This document shows positions 1 to 11,600 of a stretch of 64,000 nt of DNA, piece by piece. The stretch is taken from positions 1,529,001-1,593,000 of the forward strand of contig WPIO01000032.1 in NCBI GenBank assembly GCA_009760855.2. The letters run 5' to 3'. A program made the translations under genes and the position numbers. A model generated the notes under the pieces. It had not been told where the DNA came from, did not search any database, and saw only the letters and a list, made by a program, of their open reading frames with translations. Within the stretch, counting starts at the first letter, position 1; every line of letters begins with the position of its first letter. The DNA is from Cristatella mucedo. Taxonomy: Eukaryota; Bryozoa; Phylactolaemata; Cristatellidae.

Positions 1-365
1 TAAATGGAATTGCTACGGTCTGTGAGAGTCTTCTCGACGAAAGCGATGACTCTTAGACCCTAAAAGTGCGCACAAAGCGGCCGTCCTGTCGCGACCATGT
101 CGCTGCTTCCAGAGCTTCACGAGCGAGCGCTGCAACCCTAATGCCTGACGTTTGAGGCTTGCAGGCGAGTGAGGATCGGGCGGTAGGGGTGACGCCTCAA
201 CGGTACATGCGAACCGCTTGCCTCCTTGGACGACGGGCCGATCTGGCTGAATCCACCGACGAGGGGAGCGAAGATGGCAGTCACTGGCTTCCTCTGAACT
301 TCTTGCAACTGAGCGGTGCCTACTGCCACTAGGACGATGAGGGAGATTGCTGCTAGAAAAGCCAT
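1..365 (-). CDS. Secreted cystatin paralog, 5' part only (exon 1 and partial exon 2)
   Basis: Exon 1 is 365..222 (144 nt, 48 residues). It begins with Met and a hydrophobic signal peptide (MAFLAAISLIVLVAVGTA) and ends in the cystatin N-terminal trunk, which carries the conserved Gly-Gly (VGGFSQ). It is followed by GCAAGC, so the first intron appears to be of GC-AG type. Exon 2 starts at 59 after a ...CTTTTAG acceptor and reads GLRVIAFVEKTLTDRSNSI, the first helix of the cystatin fold, before leaving the window at base 1. Exon lengths, phases and the intron match the complete locus at 47.0-49.9 kb, so this is a paralog in direct orientation. Type-2 cystatins inhibit papain-like cysteine proteases outside the cell or in lysosomes. 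The QVVAG loop exon lies beyond the edge, so I cannot tell whether the gene is intact. Confidence 0.75.
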
Positions 366-570
366 TATGACGCTGACCTCGAGCTGCGACGTGGAGCTTG
401 CTTGCGTTTTGTCGAGGGACGGTCCCTATAAAGACAGGTGCCTGCCAGGAGTGCCCGTTTGATTGGTCGGCCGCTATAAGAGGCCTGTAGCCCTCTGAAA
501 TCACTGGTTCTCTGAAAATCTGTGCAGTAGCTAGAAGATTTCAGATAGTGACAGCACTGGAGGAATCAAG
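366..570 (-). promoter_or_regulatory. Probable promoter of the left cystatin paralog
   Basis: This stretch aligns with the upstream region of the second cystatin locus (49865-50065). On the minus strand it has a CCAAT box (466..462, inside CGACCAATC in the other copy) and a TATA-like TTTATA at 432..427, about 65 bp before the ATG. Both elements are kept in order and spacing between the paralogs. Promoter function is inferred from this conservation. Confidence 0.5.
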
Positions 571-689
571 TAACTATGAATCGTCTCACATCCTTAGCCA
601 TACCTTAAGTTTTATTCTCCGATCCGCGGGCGCGCGTGATGACGTAATTTAAAAATTACCGCCTGACGGCGAGGTACGTACTGCTTGGT

Positions 690-880
690 GGCTGGATTAA
701 TATGCTGTAAGGTACTGCGATCTTGCCTACGAGATCGCCTCATACGTTTAAGTACTTGATCAAAGGTGATTCAGTAACAAAAATAAGGGTACCACTGAAG
801 TTTGAGATGCACACTCATTGGACAACGACGAAGGCAAGCTATGGTCTGTCTTAGCACCCACGACCCTATGGTGGCCGATA
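690..880 (-). repeat. Dispersed repeat A, fragment
   Basis: On the minus strand this reads like 6790-7060 and like 57490-57770 in the left palindrome arm. Shared blocks include a TCAGTGG(C/T)ACCCTTATT core followed about 50 bp later by a GGC(A/G)..TAGGCA block. It has no coding potential. The family is not one I can name. Confidence 0.45.
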
Positions 881-1552
881 TTCTCATTACCAATTCACTT
901 ATTTAGCAGCAGGCAGGCACCGAGCATAGAGCGTCCAAAGTTATGGGTATCACTAAAAGACGGAAACTCAATATTTCGTCGAGGAATTGCTTTAGCCATT
1001 AATAAAACATATTTTTGCTATTGTCATCACTGTATATTATTTGTAGCGGCAGTAAGGCAGAGCAGCCTCAACAGGTACTACAGAGTGAAGCTCTCATGCC
1101 TGTGCTGCAGAAGTGACAGACGGCCAAGAGTTCGTCTAATTATTAAATTGAGCATAGAAGCCTGTACAGCTTCGGCATGAGCAGGAGTCTCCACCACGAA
1201 TCTAGTTCGAATCGGGCAGAAAAGCAGTGTTAGTAGAACAAACCCTCTTGACAAGTGAAAAAACTTTAATCGGCCTTACATACACTTGTTTGCCAGGTAC
1301 TTGCTTCTTACTTAGAACTAAATAGTCCCTATACTGAAAAATGCTGATTTGTTTCGTTTGGTCAAGAATACTTGTAGCAACCACTGGCTTCCCAAGTACT
1401 GGCCAGCTATGAAATCGATCTCTCTCGATGTCAGACTTTCCTGAACCTACATCCATCTTGTGGTGGCTGACAAAGGCCGCTTCTCTCCCGCCACGAGGGC
1501 TAAGCGGACATACTTTTTTGTCTGCATGCGAGTGGGCGTGCTCGTGGGCGTG
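881..1552. other. No recognisable feature
   Basis: An open frame of 120 codons at 818-1180 (+) has no recognisable domain and overlaps repeat A, so I do not call it a gene. Confidence 0.5.
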
Positions 1553-1640
1553 CTCGTATGTGTGTGTGTGTGTGTATGTGTGTGTGTGCGAGCGTGTGCA
1601 TCTGTGTATGTGTGTGTGTTTCTGTGTGATCATGAGTGTA
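1553..1640. repeat. (TG)n microsatellite, imperfect
   Basis: Runs of TG are interrupted by TATG and CGAG. Open frames here are simple-sequence artefacts (CVCVCV or HTHTHT). Confidence 0.9.
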
Positions 1641-4600
1641 TAACATGGAACTCTTGACCCTGACTTTGATCTACAAATACTTTCAGTGAAACTCAATAGT
1701 TTGCTTTACCACCTCTAAAATATTCTGACAGCCTATAAGGATTCATGCTATTTTATTCGGAGACTTAATGGACAACATCTCAAGTTCATCTACTGGATCC
1801 GCTGAACATTAGTTGGTCGCTCGAAATATTTGATTCCGAGAAAATCAAAAAAACATTACCAGTTATTTATACTATCATGCAGTGCTAGCACTGAATTCCT
1901 TTTTTGAAAGACCCGTTTAGCGAGAATTTCACATTTACTCGGTTTTACTCTGTCGGACTTTTACTGCCATCCATCGGACGCTCAAAGCAGCATGACATTG
2001 CTACAGTAACCCGTTAGTTTCTTCCTGTAGCCCCGTCTAATTCCCGCTCCTCTTATGAGGCTCTTCGGGGCTTAAACAGACATGCTACGGGACATTGAGC
2101 GTGTCTGTTTTTTGAAGCTTTCTTGAAGCATGGAACGTACTCCCAACGGACGCAATGTAGCTTAAAACATAGAAACTAGACACACACACGCACACACACA
2201 CACACCGTTCCTCGAAGCTATTCCTGGGACAATGTTTACCATCCTTTGTTCGCTGCTTCCTATGTGGTAAATTTAATGCAAACCAATTGACAGGCTTTAT
2301 GTGCAAAAATTTAGTTTTTTCTATACAAATATGTATTATTCTTTCGGCAGAATGTAAATTTTTATGATTTTTAATACGAATACGGAGAGTTACTTATAAG
2401 TCTTCAAACATATGCCCTGTCTGTGTTAAATTAGACGATACAGCGACTAAGTTGTTTTGTCTATAAAGAGCACAACGTTACGATTACTCATTTCATTTTC
2501 CCTTGCAAAATCATTTTCAGTCATGAGCGTTTTTGCGGCAAGCGATATAGGCTTCCAAGTAAAATATATTAGCCCACTTTATCTCCGAATAACAATGGCT
2601 TCCTTTTAATCCAATTTCCGTGAGACTCAGCAACTTCTTTTGAAGTTTACCCTGATGTGTAAATCGGTTTAGGAGAGCTTCACTGGTGAGGCACCTATCA
2701 GATGGAAAACCTTTAATAAGAAATATTAAGATGATTCTGCCTGCTTAAAACAAGGTGCTTCCCATCATTTGCCTAAGGCTTTTTGAGAATTACCATGTAA
2801 TTTAAAAAGTGCTTTATCACAAATGATTCGCCTCTTGAAACTCAAAAACAACGATGACTTTGTTCTGACTACCTGCAATTTAAATTGAATTTAAGTTTCA
2901 TCTTAGTCACTCCCTCATTGACTAGTAGTTAGCATCTTTAAAGCACTTCTAAACAGTACAAGATGGTGAGCATGTACTCCGTTTGAGATTTTTTGATGCC
3001 GGTCTCGGGATTTTCTGAAACGCCGGCAGCAGCAATTTTTCCACAGCACACGCTCACCTGTCTGTGCGATTGCATTTGAATGACAGTACAGCCCCTGACC
3101 ATTGTGCGAGTGGGCTGCAATCGCTCGATGCGGCACCTGAGTGGCAGTGCGCTTAGTGATTGACGTGACAGTGGGCCGTGGCGACAGTGGGCGAGGCTCC
3201 ACTGGAGGAAAGGAGCCGAGTCCCGCTTCCCTCGCTCCGCGCCCAGCGAAGTAAATTGCAGCTGCTGGTCAGCGGGGCGAGCGCTCTGTGCTGTGCACGA
3301 CGGCAACCGAACTTAGGTCCGGGTAACTGGATCAAGATAAGACCGGAGGTAAAGGGAAACAGTTACTGCTTGAAATTTGACCGAACATCAGCGGCTCGGC
3401 GCCTGGCTTGCACATACAAATTGACAAAGAGGAAACTGAAATAATGGCACAGTCAAAACTAGTAAAACAAATCACACTGAGAGATTCCTATCTGGAGCTC
3501 GCAACAAGCGCCACATACCAGGTACGGCATGCCCTAAACTGAGAGCCATTCACTTTAGGCAGTTCTGAAACACTATCACTGACCGGCATTAAATTATACA
3601 TAATAAATTCAAGTTTAAATGGCTAGACTCTCAAAAAGGTTGTTTTTACAAACTTCGTAGATTCTAGAAGTGCTGCAAAAAGAGAAATTAACCTGAACGT
3701 GATCGGGAAAGCATACAATGAAGAGGCCCAATGAAAGACACACTGCGGCCACTAACGTTTGAAGAATAAAAATTTAAAACAACATCTGCTTGTTGTTTCG
3801 CTCAAAGTGAAGGATTCTTATTGTTTTTATGCTCACTGATTGCTAATCAAGTACAGATGGCTAATTGGTATGGTGTACTATATTTGACGTTCCTTTCACA
3901 TTTGCGCAGGCAAATTGTGCGTTGAGTAATAATTTATCTCGCCAACTAGATTTACTAGAAATAAATTGAGGGCATAAGAAAAAAGTGCAGCACGAAAGAT
4001 GCACGTGACTCGGAGTGTTCACAATTGGATTCAAAACGTGAAACGGAGCTCGTTCAAGTGCATTGGCTTATTCCGGCTCTTTGTAGAGCACTAACTGTTA
4101 AACGCTTGATAACAAGAGAAACCAATGAATCAACGAACGCAGTACATTATAATGTTACTGGCATTACATAAGGTGCAAGTACTTTTTAGTAAGTAAATAT
4201 GTAACAGGTTGGTTTGCTTGAGTTCCCAGTTGAGTTAATTAACAAAATGAGTTTGCCTTCTTTCTATCTGTAAGACATATTTTTCACTCGTATTTAGAGA
4301 CTAATCGAATACAAACTTGATAGTTAGTATACCGTACCCAGATCTATGCAGTTTGGTTACACATAGTGACAGCATGGGCAAACAAGTTAAGACGCTTTCG
4401 TTCCTAAACATATTGATATCTGATTTATGTAAAGCCTGGAAAGCAGTTTGGATTGGTAAACTGGAGCAAACGAATATAGAAATCTAACTGTTAGAGACAA
4501 AATCTTAACACGATTTGCTGTTGATGGGAAATCTGTGGACGTCTCACAAATGTGATGCATTGAGGTGACTGCTACGCCCAGAACTGACTCGCATGGCTGC

Positions 4601-4879
4601 AGAGTTTTGTTCCAACTTTACGAGCCTTATCGCTCACCCTGGAATAACAGCGATTGACGATTTACGGAAACTTTAACGTCTGCACAGTGACTTAGTGTGC
4701 TTAGTGACCATTGAGCTTACCAAAAGGAAATCTTCGTCCGTAAGCGACAGAGTAGCCACAACCTTAAAATTATAGAATGAAGAAACTGCCAGTTAAATCG
4801 GAGGCTAACAGGAAACTGATTGTGAGCACAAGCAATGAAGGCACTCTACAGTCAGGCAAAGGTTTACAGCCTAAAATGG
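1641..4879. other. Unrecognised AT-rich stretch with a short (AC)n run and a GC-richer patch
   Basis: A short (AC)n run sits at about 2182-2206. A GC-richer patch at 2960-3440 has overlapping open frames on both strands (up to 122 codons), but none has a recognisable domain or convincing splice sites. I see nothing else I can support. Confidence 0.4.
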
Positions 4880-5260
4880 GTATGCACTTGTGTAACTCCC
4901 TGCTCTCTGGTCTACCGGCCTGTGCAATCATGGGCTTATTGTTGTTGCACTACTCTGCAGCTAGGCTCATCTGTCGTAAGTGTCGCAACTGCCAAATCAC
5001 ACCACTTCTCGCCGACTTTCAGTGGTTTTCAGTCAAGCAAAGCATCAAATTTAAGGTTCTGTCTCTTACTTTTAGGTTCGCTCATTAACTGGCTCCAGCC
5101 TACCTATCTAACTACTCCCCCATGAGTTGTAGAATCGTAAAAAAGGCTGTTCTGACTCTAATTGCTTAGCCATACTTCGCATCAACCTAAAAATAATTGC
5201 AGACCGTGCCCTATAGTTTGGATGCTCACAACGTCCAGAACTCCGGCACGCAATTAAGTA
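4880..5260 (+). mobile_element. L2-type LINE fragment, C-terminal end of ORF2
   Basis: Frame-broken remains of the LINE C-terminus can be read: AARLICRKC, then the HITPLLADLHWL-like block, then the KVLSLTFRS-like block. They match the copies at 19.9 kb and 57.9 kb. The end near 5250 resembles the post-stop region of the 58.1 kb copy. A tail-like piece (GAGATTCAGTTCTCTGA) near 5410-5440 may belong to the same insertion. Confidence 0.65.
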
Positions 5261-5445
5261 TCCTGACAGGACGACGTTAACAAATTTATTTTGTAACATA
5301 ATTTGGTAAGTCTTTGCGATTTGTCCTTCGTTGGCATGTACCTGCTGAGACTGCGTGGACGTTAAAACGTCAAACATTTGGTTGCTATTGATATTCAGCA
5401 TCTGTTAAGTGTCCAGAGAGAGAGAGATTCAGTTCTCTGATGGCA

Positions 5446-6059
5446 AATTTTAAATTTCCTATTATTTTTACATTATTATGGGTATATGCTACCCAAAGAG
5501 ACAGTCTTCTTAGCAGCCATCCAATAATCCCTAGGCCAGCAAGCTTACAGAGCCGCTCTCTGGGCTCTGTCACATGTCCCGTTAGCCCGGTAAGAGCATG
5601 AGAAAGCCAGTGGGCATTTGTGGGGTTCCAGGAAGTCGCCAACGTTAATGCAAGGTGTGCTTCATCTGTGTGGCCGTCAAATGGATTCAAATGACTTTCA
5701 GAGCAAAGCCTTTTACTAGAAAATATGCTATAGCTTTGCCTGCATTTTTAAGTAAGTGGTTCCATATTTATACTGTTGGATAATGAAAGTAATTGGTATT
5801 GATTTTTTATTTTCTAAGAATAAAAATACTACGAGCAAAAAGTATTGATATTATTGCGTTTACCAAGTCAGTTAACTAGTAGTGACTGCCCGATTTCTCC
5901 GTATGAAATAGTGTGACCGTTATAGGCTGCAAAACCATTTTAAAGGTACGATAGCGGATCCCAGCCATTGATTTTTACTGAGAATCATTGTATAACTAAG
6001 TCAGCATTAGCACTTTTATTTATTAACACAGGCGCTCATGCGTATATATTTATTTATCA
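5446..6059. other. No recognisable feature
   Basis: The stretch is AT-rich. A 101-codon open frame on the minus strand (5385-5690) has no domain I recognise. Confidence 0.4.
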
Positions 6060-6204
6060 CACGAACATGCACACGCACATGCACAAACACACACAAAAAC
6101 ACACATATACACACATTCACGAACGCACGCAGGCACACAAATACACACACAAAAAAACACACACAAACACACAAACAACACCTGCACACACACACACAGG
6201 CGCG

Positions 6205-6236
<32 letters not shown>

Positions 6237-6295
6237 CACATATATATATGTATATATATATATATATATGTATATATAAGTGTATGTGTGTGTAT
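6060..6295. repeat. Compound (AC)n-(AT)n microsatellite
   Basis: Imperfect (AC)n is followed by (AT)n and (TG)n. All open frames here encode only His-Thr, Cys-Val or Tyr-Ile repeats and are artefacts. Confidence 0.95.
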
Positions 6296-6789
6296 GAATA
6301 CCTGCCGGCTTGCATTGGTGCGTGCATGTGTGCCTTTGCGTCCTTGGTTCCGGAGAAACTTCAGCTTGTTGGCAACCATAAGGTTCTACTTATCCACAGC
6401 CTTTACTCCATGTTGAACAATGACGGAATTACTTACAGACCTCTTATTTACTAACTGTTGTTTATACCCACGAATCGTTGCTCACTTTCAGTAACCTGGA
6501 AGCAAGACAATATCGCTGGTATGTCCTGCTTGTTTGATCGTCTGTATTTAAAATAGCTCTCTCTTCCGCCGGATAGCGCTGAAAGAAAACAGGCCCATTC
6601 ATGGACTTGTATATTCTACCTAGCTGAGGTCAACCACGATAGTCATGACCACCCTCGTGACTTCTTAGGCTATTTAAAAAAGGAACCCCGTGTAGTAGAT
6701 TGCAGTGTTTGGCTGGTGCAACAGATCACCCATCTTTACAGGTTTTACAATCGTGACAATTATGGGTATCCAACTAGTACGTTCATGCA

Positions 6790-7060
6790 TACTATAAGAA
6801 CAGTGGTGAGCAGAACACCGGCCACGTCAGCAGGGCTGCGGATGTTACGACTAGTCATAGCATGCATTTGTCGTTGCTCGATGAGTGTGCATCGTAAGTT
6901 TCAGTGGCACCCTTATTTTTGTTAGACGAATCCCATCTGCTTAAGTGTTTTAGCATATGAGGTGATAGCATAGGCAGGATGCTGGTGTCGCACAGGTTCG
7001 GAACTTTACAACCTGACCATATGCACTCTTAATCCTGGGAACTGACTGTTTATATAGCTT
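6790..7060 (+). repeat. Dispersed repeat A, copy
   Basis: This is homologous to 57490-57770 in the palindrome. Shared landmarks are ACCGGCCAC..CAGCAGGGC, then TTTCAGTGGCACCCTTATT, then GGCATAGGCAGG-like, then GACTGTTTATAT. The flanking 6350-6640 also looks weakly related to the palindrome near 60.25-60.54 kb. Confidence 0.5.
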
Positions 7061-7109
7061 TAAATTCTCTTTAGTAAGATGCTTGACGGCGTGTGTCTTC
7101 AGCTGCACG

Positions 7110-7325
7110 TATTAATAATAACAATAATAATAATAATGCACTTTGATAAAGCGCCCTCAGAGAACTCAATCTCTTTCTAGGCTCTTCACATTTGCTGCAA
7201 AGGGAAGCGATTGAATGGTGAGTAATATCATGCTTGATAAACATGAATAACATGGCTAGGGGTGGCATGCACAGGGTCAGCATGCAAATGTGGTTAGTGG
7301 CATCATGCACAGTGTCAGCACGTAT
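7110..7325 (-). mobile_element. L2-type LINE 3' end
   Basis: The tail is (TAA)n on this strand, followed by the conserved 3' hairpin-like end (AAGCGCCCTCAGAGAACTCA, then CTTTCTAGGC) and 3' UTR with GTCAGCATGCA and AGTGTCAGCA blocks. It is severely 5'-truncated and has no coding capacity. Confidence 0.75.
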
Positions 7326-7955
7326 AAGTATTTGAAAAAGAAACCAGCAATAGAGATCACGCTAGTCATGATCTTGTTGGCGTTGGCTGTGAGGTATTAG
7401 GATGGAATCTTTAGCTTAACGCAGAAGCTGAGCTCATGAATTTGTTTAATTTACGGGATTAGAAAAGTCGGCAACGAATTTAGAGTCTTCTTTTTTAGCC
7501 AGGACAGTAGCTCCGGGATTATGATAGGTAGGTGCCACGTATACGGAATCTTATTGTAGGCTCTGATTACTGCTGGAGACGTTGACTATATGTGTTCACA
7601 ATGTCAGAAAATAAAGAAGTTGAATGAATGGCATTTGCAACCAAAATAAACTTATTTAGGGCAAGGTGGTGCAACTTGGGATGAACCAGCATCTAAAATT
7701 TCAAACTGGTCCGATAGGCATATACCGAGTTATGGATTTTACAAAGCAAAAAACTACACTGGAAATGAAGTGGCGTAAAACTCATAAGCATTCACCTTAC
7801 CAGACTTCATGAACGTAAATCGCAAATCTATCAAGGTTCAGAAATGGAGACGCAAGTAGTGTATGATTCAGAGATCGGAAAATATTTAATTCTTAGATAA
7901 GTTATATGAGTAGGTCTTCCAACAAGAAGATTTCTAGAAAATGATCCTATGTACG
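7326..7955. other. No recognisable feature
   Basis: This is AT-rich sequence without open frames or repeats that I can relate to other parts of the window. Confidence 0.4.
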
Positions 7956-8140
7956 ACAGCATTTAATGTGTCCCTGTGATTCTCCCTTTGCGTGCAGATG
8001 CTTGCTGATACTGTCGCATGCTGCCACTAACCATACTTGCATTCTGACCCTGTGCATGTCACTCATAACCATGTTATTCTTGTTGTTTACTGCTCATGCT
8101 ACCACTAAAAATTCAATCGTGCTTTCTTCGCAACAGTCTA
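7956..8140 (+). mobile_element. L2-type LINE 3' UTR fragment
   Basis: It carries the 3' UTR signature seen in other copies: GTCCCTGTGATT, then GCTGCCACTAACCA, then CTGACCCTGTGCATG, then AACCATGTTATTC. The terminal tail is missing. Confidence 0.65.
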
Positions 8141-8344
8141 CCCAAGGTATACCACCCATCAAGTCAACCACTGCCTATCCACAACGTCGTCACCTAGCAG
8201 TAGGAACCGGCGATTGTAGAGTTCGACCCTTTGAGAAAATACGCCAATGTCTCAACTTAAAACTTGTCGACACTCCGTTTAAAGCAACAATAGTAATATT
8301 AATAATCATACACTTGTATGGCACTCTCAGAAAAATGAGTCTCT

Positions 8345-8462
8345 TTCTATGCGTACCGAAAGCCGCTTAGGCTGTGAGTGCACTATACAAAACTCTCCTG
8401 CGTAACACCCACATGGTCTTTATGAATTTGTGGAGGTACTGACGGAGATACATTACATACGC
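8345..8462 (+). mobile_element. Second L2-like family (L2-B), 3' tail
   Basis: The block GCGTACCGAAAGCCGCTTAG, GCACTATACAAAACTCTCCT, CACATGGTCTTTATGA and GGAGATACATTACAT is the reverse complement of the 3' ends at 26.82 kb and 38.28 kb. Only the tail is present. Confidence 0.65.
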
Positions 8463-8539
8463 ACTTTACAGATGCTGTATTGAAAGCTTTACCAAATGAC
8501 TGGTGGTAACATCCGCAAGTAAGTGCGAGCAAGTGTAAG

Positions 8540-11500
8540 TGCAGTGTAAGCAGGTACAAGCACATAGAAAATGAATGACACAGACCAACCGCATGCTGTG
8601 ATAAACAGGTGCATTTGAAGTTTCTTTTTCAACGTTTTGACATGCGTCAGTTGGGAGCATCAAAGCTAAAGGCACGGGCTGCAATGGTTTTGGGGTTCGT
8701 ACGAGGTGTGGCTAAACGATTGGAGTCATAACATCGGGTTGCATGATTCTTCGCCTAACTGGGATAGTAGTTCTGATGAGTAATCTGGAGCATCGGAATG
8801 AAGGGACCTAAAAGTAAGCAACAAAACCTTGAAGTCGATCCGTTGTTTCACTGGTAGCCAGCGCAAGTCGGCTAGAAGAGATATGATGTGGCACTTGCGA
8901 CGCATACAACAGACGAGTCAAGCTGCAGAGTTTTGCTCCAACTGTAAGTGCTGACCTCACAGGCGGGGAGGCCAGGAAGCAGTGAGTTACAGACATAGAG
9001 AGGAAATGTCATAAATGCATTCACTGATATGGATTAAAAAAAATACAATTCATTTGTATAGATTCATTAGATAACTTACTTTCTATTCCGGGGTTTCACA
9101 TACTACACGGGCTCGGGCCCATGACATCGGCCAGGTCTTAATCGGGGCGAGTTCCCTAACCACTGGGCCAAGCAAGCTCCTGTCTAAGCTAGCCCAAATT
9201 TGAGCAGTCTTATGTAGCTAAACGTAGGCCAACCTGACTGTGGCGCTTATGTAGTTTTTGAATGAAAGGTCACTTTGAAACAGTACACCGAGATTCTGTA
9301 CAGATCAACAGGATATATGGCTGCTCGCGGAGCCGACTTGAGGCCTTAGATTTTCTGATTTCTGAATCACACTTGGTTTGTCCATAACTAGTACGTTGGT
9401 TTTGTCATCATTCACTACCTGCCGCAAGGGTGTGTACAGAATTCGACGTGCTCGAGGGCTGGGCTGGATTAAAGCAAAGGTACAGCAGTGTTTCATCTGT
9501 ATAGAAGTTAAACCCCAGGCTATGCTTGACAATCATATCGCCAAGGGGGAGAATGTAAGCTTTGAAAAGAAGCGAACTGAGCACAGAGCCCTGAGGAACC
9601 TTGTACTTAAGTAATAATTCGGATAATATTTTTCCGTTCACAACTCTACTCTGGAGTCTCCCACTGAGATAGAACCTGAAGCATTGCAGCTCAATGCCAG
9701 CAATTCTTAGGTTATACGCGAGATGCTCAATGAGAAACTTTTGATCATTAGTATCGAGTGCCATCAAAAGATCAAGAAAAAAAGGAGAGATACCTTATCC
9801 AAGGCTGAATTTCTGAGAAAGTTGGTATACACCTTAAGCATTGCTGACTTTGTGAGGTGATTAGCTATAGATCCAGACTGGAACTTACTTTTTAGGTAAG
9901 AGTCTCAATATAAGAGTTCAGTTGGTTTGCCACAATTCATTCATAGTGTCTTTGATAGGGAGAAATGAGACTGGACGAAAGCTGCTCAAGTATTTTTGGT
10001 CTAGCGTTACTTTTAAAGTAAAGAGACCTAATAACAGCTTTTTTAAAGTTTCTGGGACGTCATCTAAGGCTAAAGACATATTTATTATGATCGCCATGCG
10101 TGGCAGCAGTAGATCTAAGCATCAACAAACTAGGACGGTTGGACTTGATCTAGATAACTAGTTTGTCTTTTATGTCTGAAAGATAAATTTCAGGATAAAG
10201 TCAATGGTCGCTGCCTCGAATTTAGACATTGGCCAAGTGCATGGAATCAATGGATGGGAATCCTGTGTTGATGTAATTGAGATATAAAAGACCCGAGGGG
10301 ATGCTGCAGCCTTAGGAATTGACTCTCTGATCTTGATTATGTTGTTGACAAAGAATCTAGAGAAGCTATTGGCTAGTTCACCACAAGGATCACTTCGTAA
10401 GGAGCTAACAAGGGAGCTGTTACTAAGATGATTAATAGTAGACATCAGCATTTTTTGATCGTGTGTCTGTGTTTCAATAGCATTTTTGTGGAAGCTAGAT
10501 TTCGCGTTTGCTGGATGGACTGATGTAATCTACAGTAGTCATTGTATGCCTGACAATTGACAATAAGCTCTGATCGTGTATAGGCTTTCTCAAGCTTGAG
10601 CTAGGTTGACCTGGCTAGTTTAATATCTGTGTTAAACCATAGGCACGTCTGAATGATGCACACATTACGCTTAGTCAGTAACAAAATCGTTAAGCATGTC
10701 AGCAAGTGTCGTGTTGCAACATTTAATCGACGATGACAGGTCGGCTGAGGGATTGGCAGCAAGGGCGAAGAAGTTATTTTTGCTCTGACAGTTTTAATAT
10801 CAAGGTTCTTGTGTTTCGCAATTCATATGGAATGTTGGGTGCGGAGGAGAGCAAACACTGTAGATTGAACGAGATCGGCATGTGATCGGCACGCGAGCAT
10901 ATGAGCTGGACCGGTCATTAATAGGGATTGCTAGCATACACTTGTGAGAGAATATTCGATCGAGTGTGTGATCCTCGTTGTCAGTGGGATCGTGCAGATG
11001 ATCAACAAGAGATAGGAAATCGGTTAATGCACAAAATTCAGCACGTAAAGCGTCATTTACAAAGTCATCAAAATGAATATTAGAGTCATCCATAAGGATG
11101 AGAGATCAATTTCCTGCACACAGAATTGAATCGGGATAAGAAAAAAAGACTTTGAACCTGGTGGGCGATAGATTACTGCCACAATCGGCAACTGTTTATC
11201 GGAGTACTTAAAACGCAAGATTGGAAAGACTGCTGTGAGGGGACTACAAACTGGTTGTACTTATATTAGGCACGGACCACACTGTGATTCCTCTTCCGTT
11301 TTTCATGGATCGAGGGGTATAACAAATAAAAAACCCGTCGCAGTAGCGTCGGTTATAGTCGGAATGTTCGTCTATTTCATTCAGGTCTCGGTTAAAACAA
11401 GCAGGTTAATTTTGCCATCAGTAATAATCTTAAGCATTGTTTGGTGTTTATTGCACATTAAGCGAGCATTCCAAAGAGAAGCATTAAGTTAGGTTGCCAG

Positions 11501-11600
11501 GGTTATAGTAGGCTTGATGACCTCCATCCGATGACCAAGGTCCAGGTCTGGTTTGTCAGTGTAGACCGTGGCAGGAAGGCAGCAACTCAGGTAAGAAACA
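8540..11600 (-). mobile_element. Near full-length decayed L2-type LINE (endonuclease plus reverse transcriptase)
   Basis: Reading the minus strand from 11.6 kb down gives the ORF2 layout of L2/CR1 LINEs in pieces. The start of the endonuclease is at about 11490 (SLWNARLMCNK, then LVLTET). The endonuclease motif NIHFDD lies near 11070, in the place of GDFNIH. A linker with LANSFSRFF follows near 10370. The RT block KVPQGSVLSSLLF and the catalytic box FYTDETLLY are at 9.5-9.6 kb, where YADDT is expected, so the catalytic box is altered. The C-terminal region is at 8.8-9.0 kb. Many frameshifts and stops show it is dead. A SINE interrupts it at 9035-9190. The enzyme would nick DNA and copy the element's RNA at the nick. 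Confidence 0.8.
9035..9190 (-). mobile_element. tRNA-derived SINE (family S1) inside the LINE
   Basis: On the minus strand a box-A-like TGGCCCAGTGGTTAGGG and a degraded box B are followed by a body ending in ATACAAATGAATTGTATT. The LINE sequence on both sides (AAATGCATTCACTGATATGG and GCCCAAATTTGAGCAG) is continuous in the 42.1 kb L2 copy, which lacks the SINE, so this is a nested insertion. Confidence 0.7.

Noticed and set aside
13-504. 163-codon open frame on the minus strand over the left cystatin exons
   Set aside because: It is an alternative frame across exon 1 and its intron. The signal peptide, Gly-Gly motif and matching paralog are in the other frame.
818-1180. 120-codon open frame on the plus strand
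   Set aside because: It overlaps repeat A, and its composition and residues show no domain or signal peptide.
2915-3444. Overlapping frames of 88-122 codons in a GC-richer patch
   Set aside because: Frames exist on both strands with no motif to choose between them; composition alone explains them.
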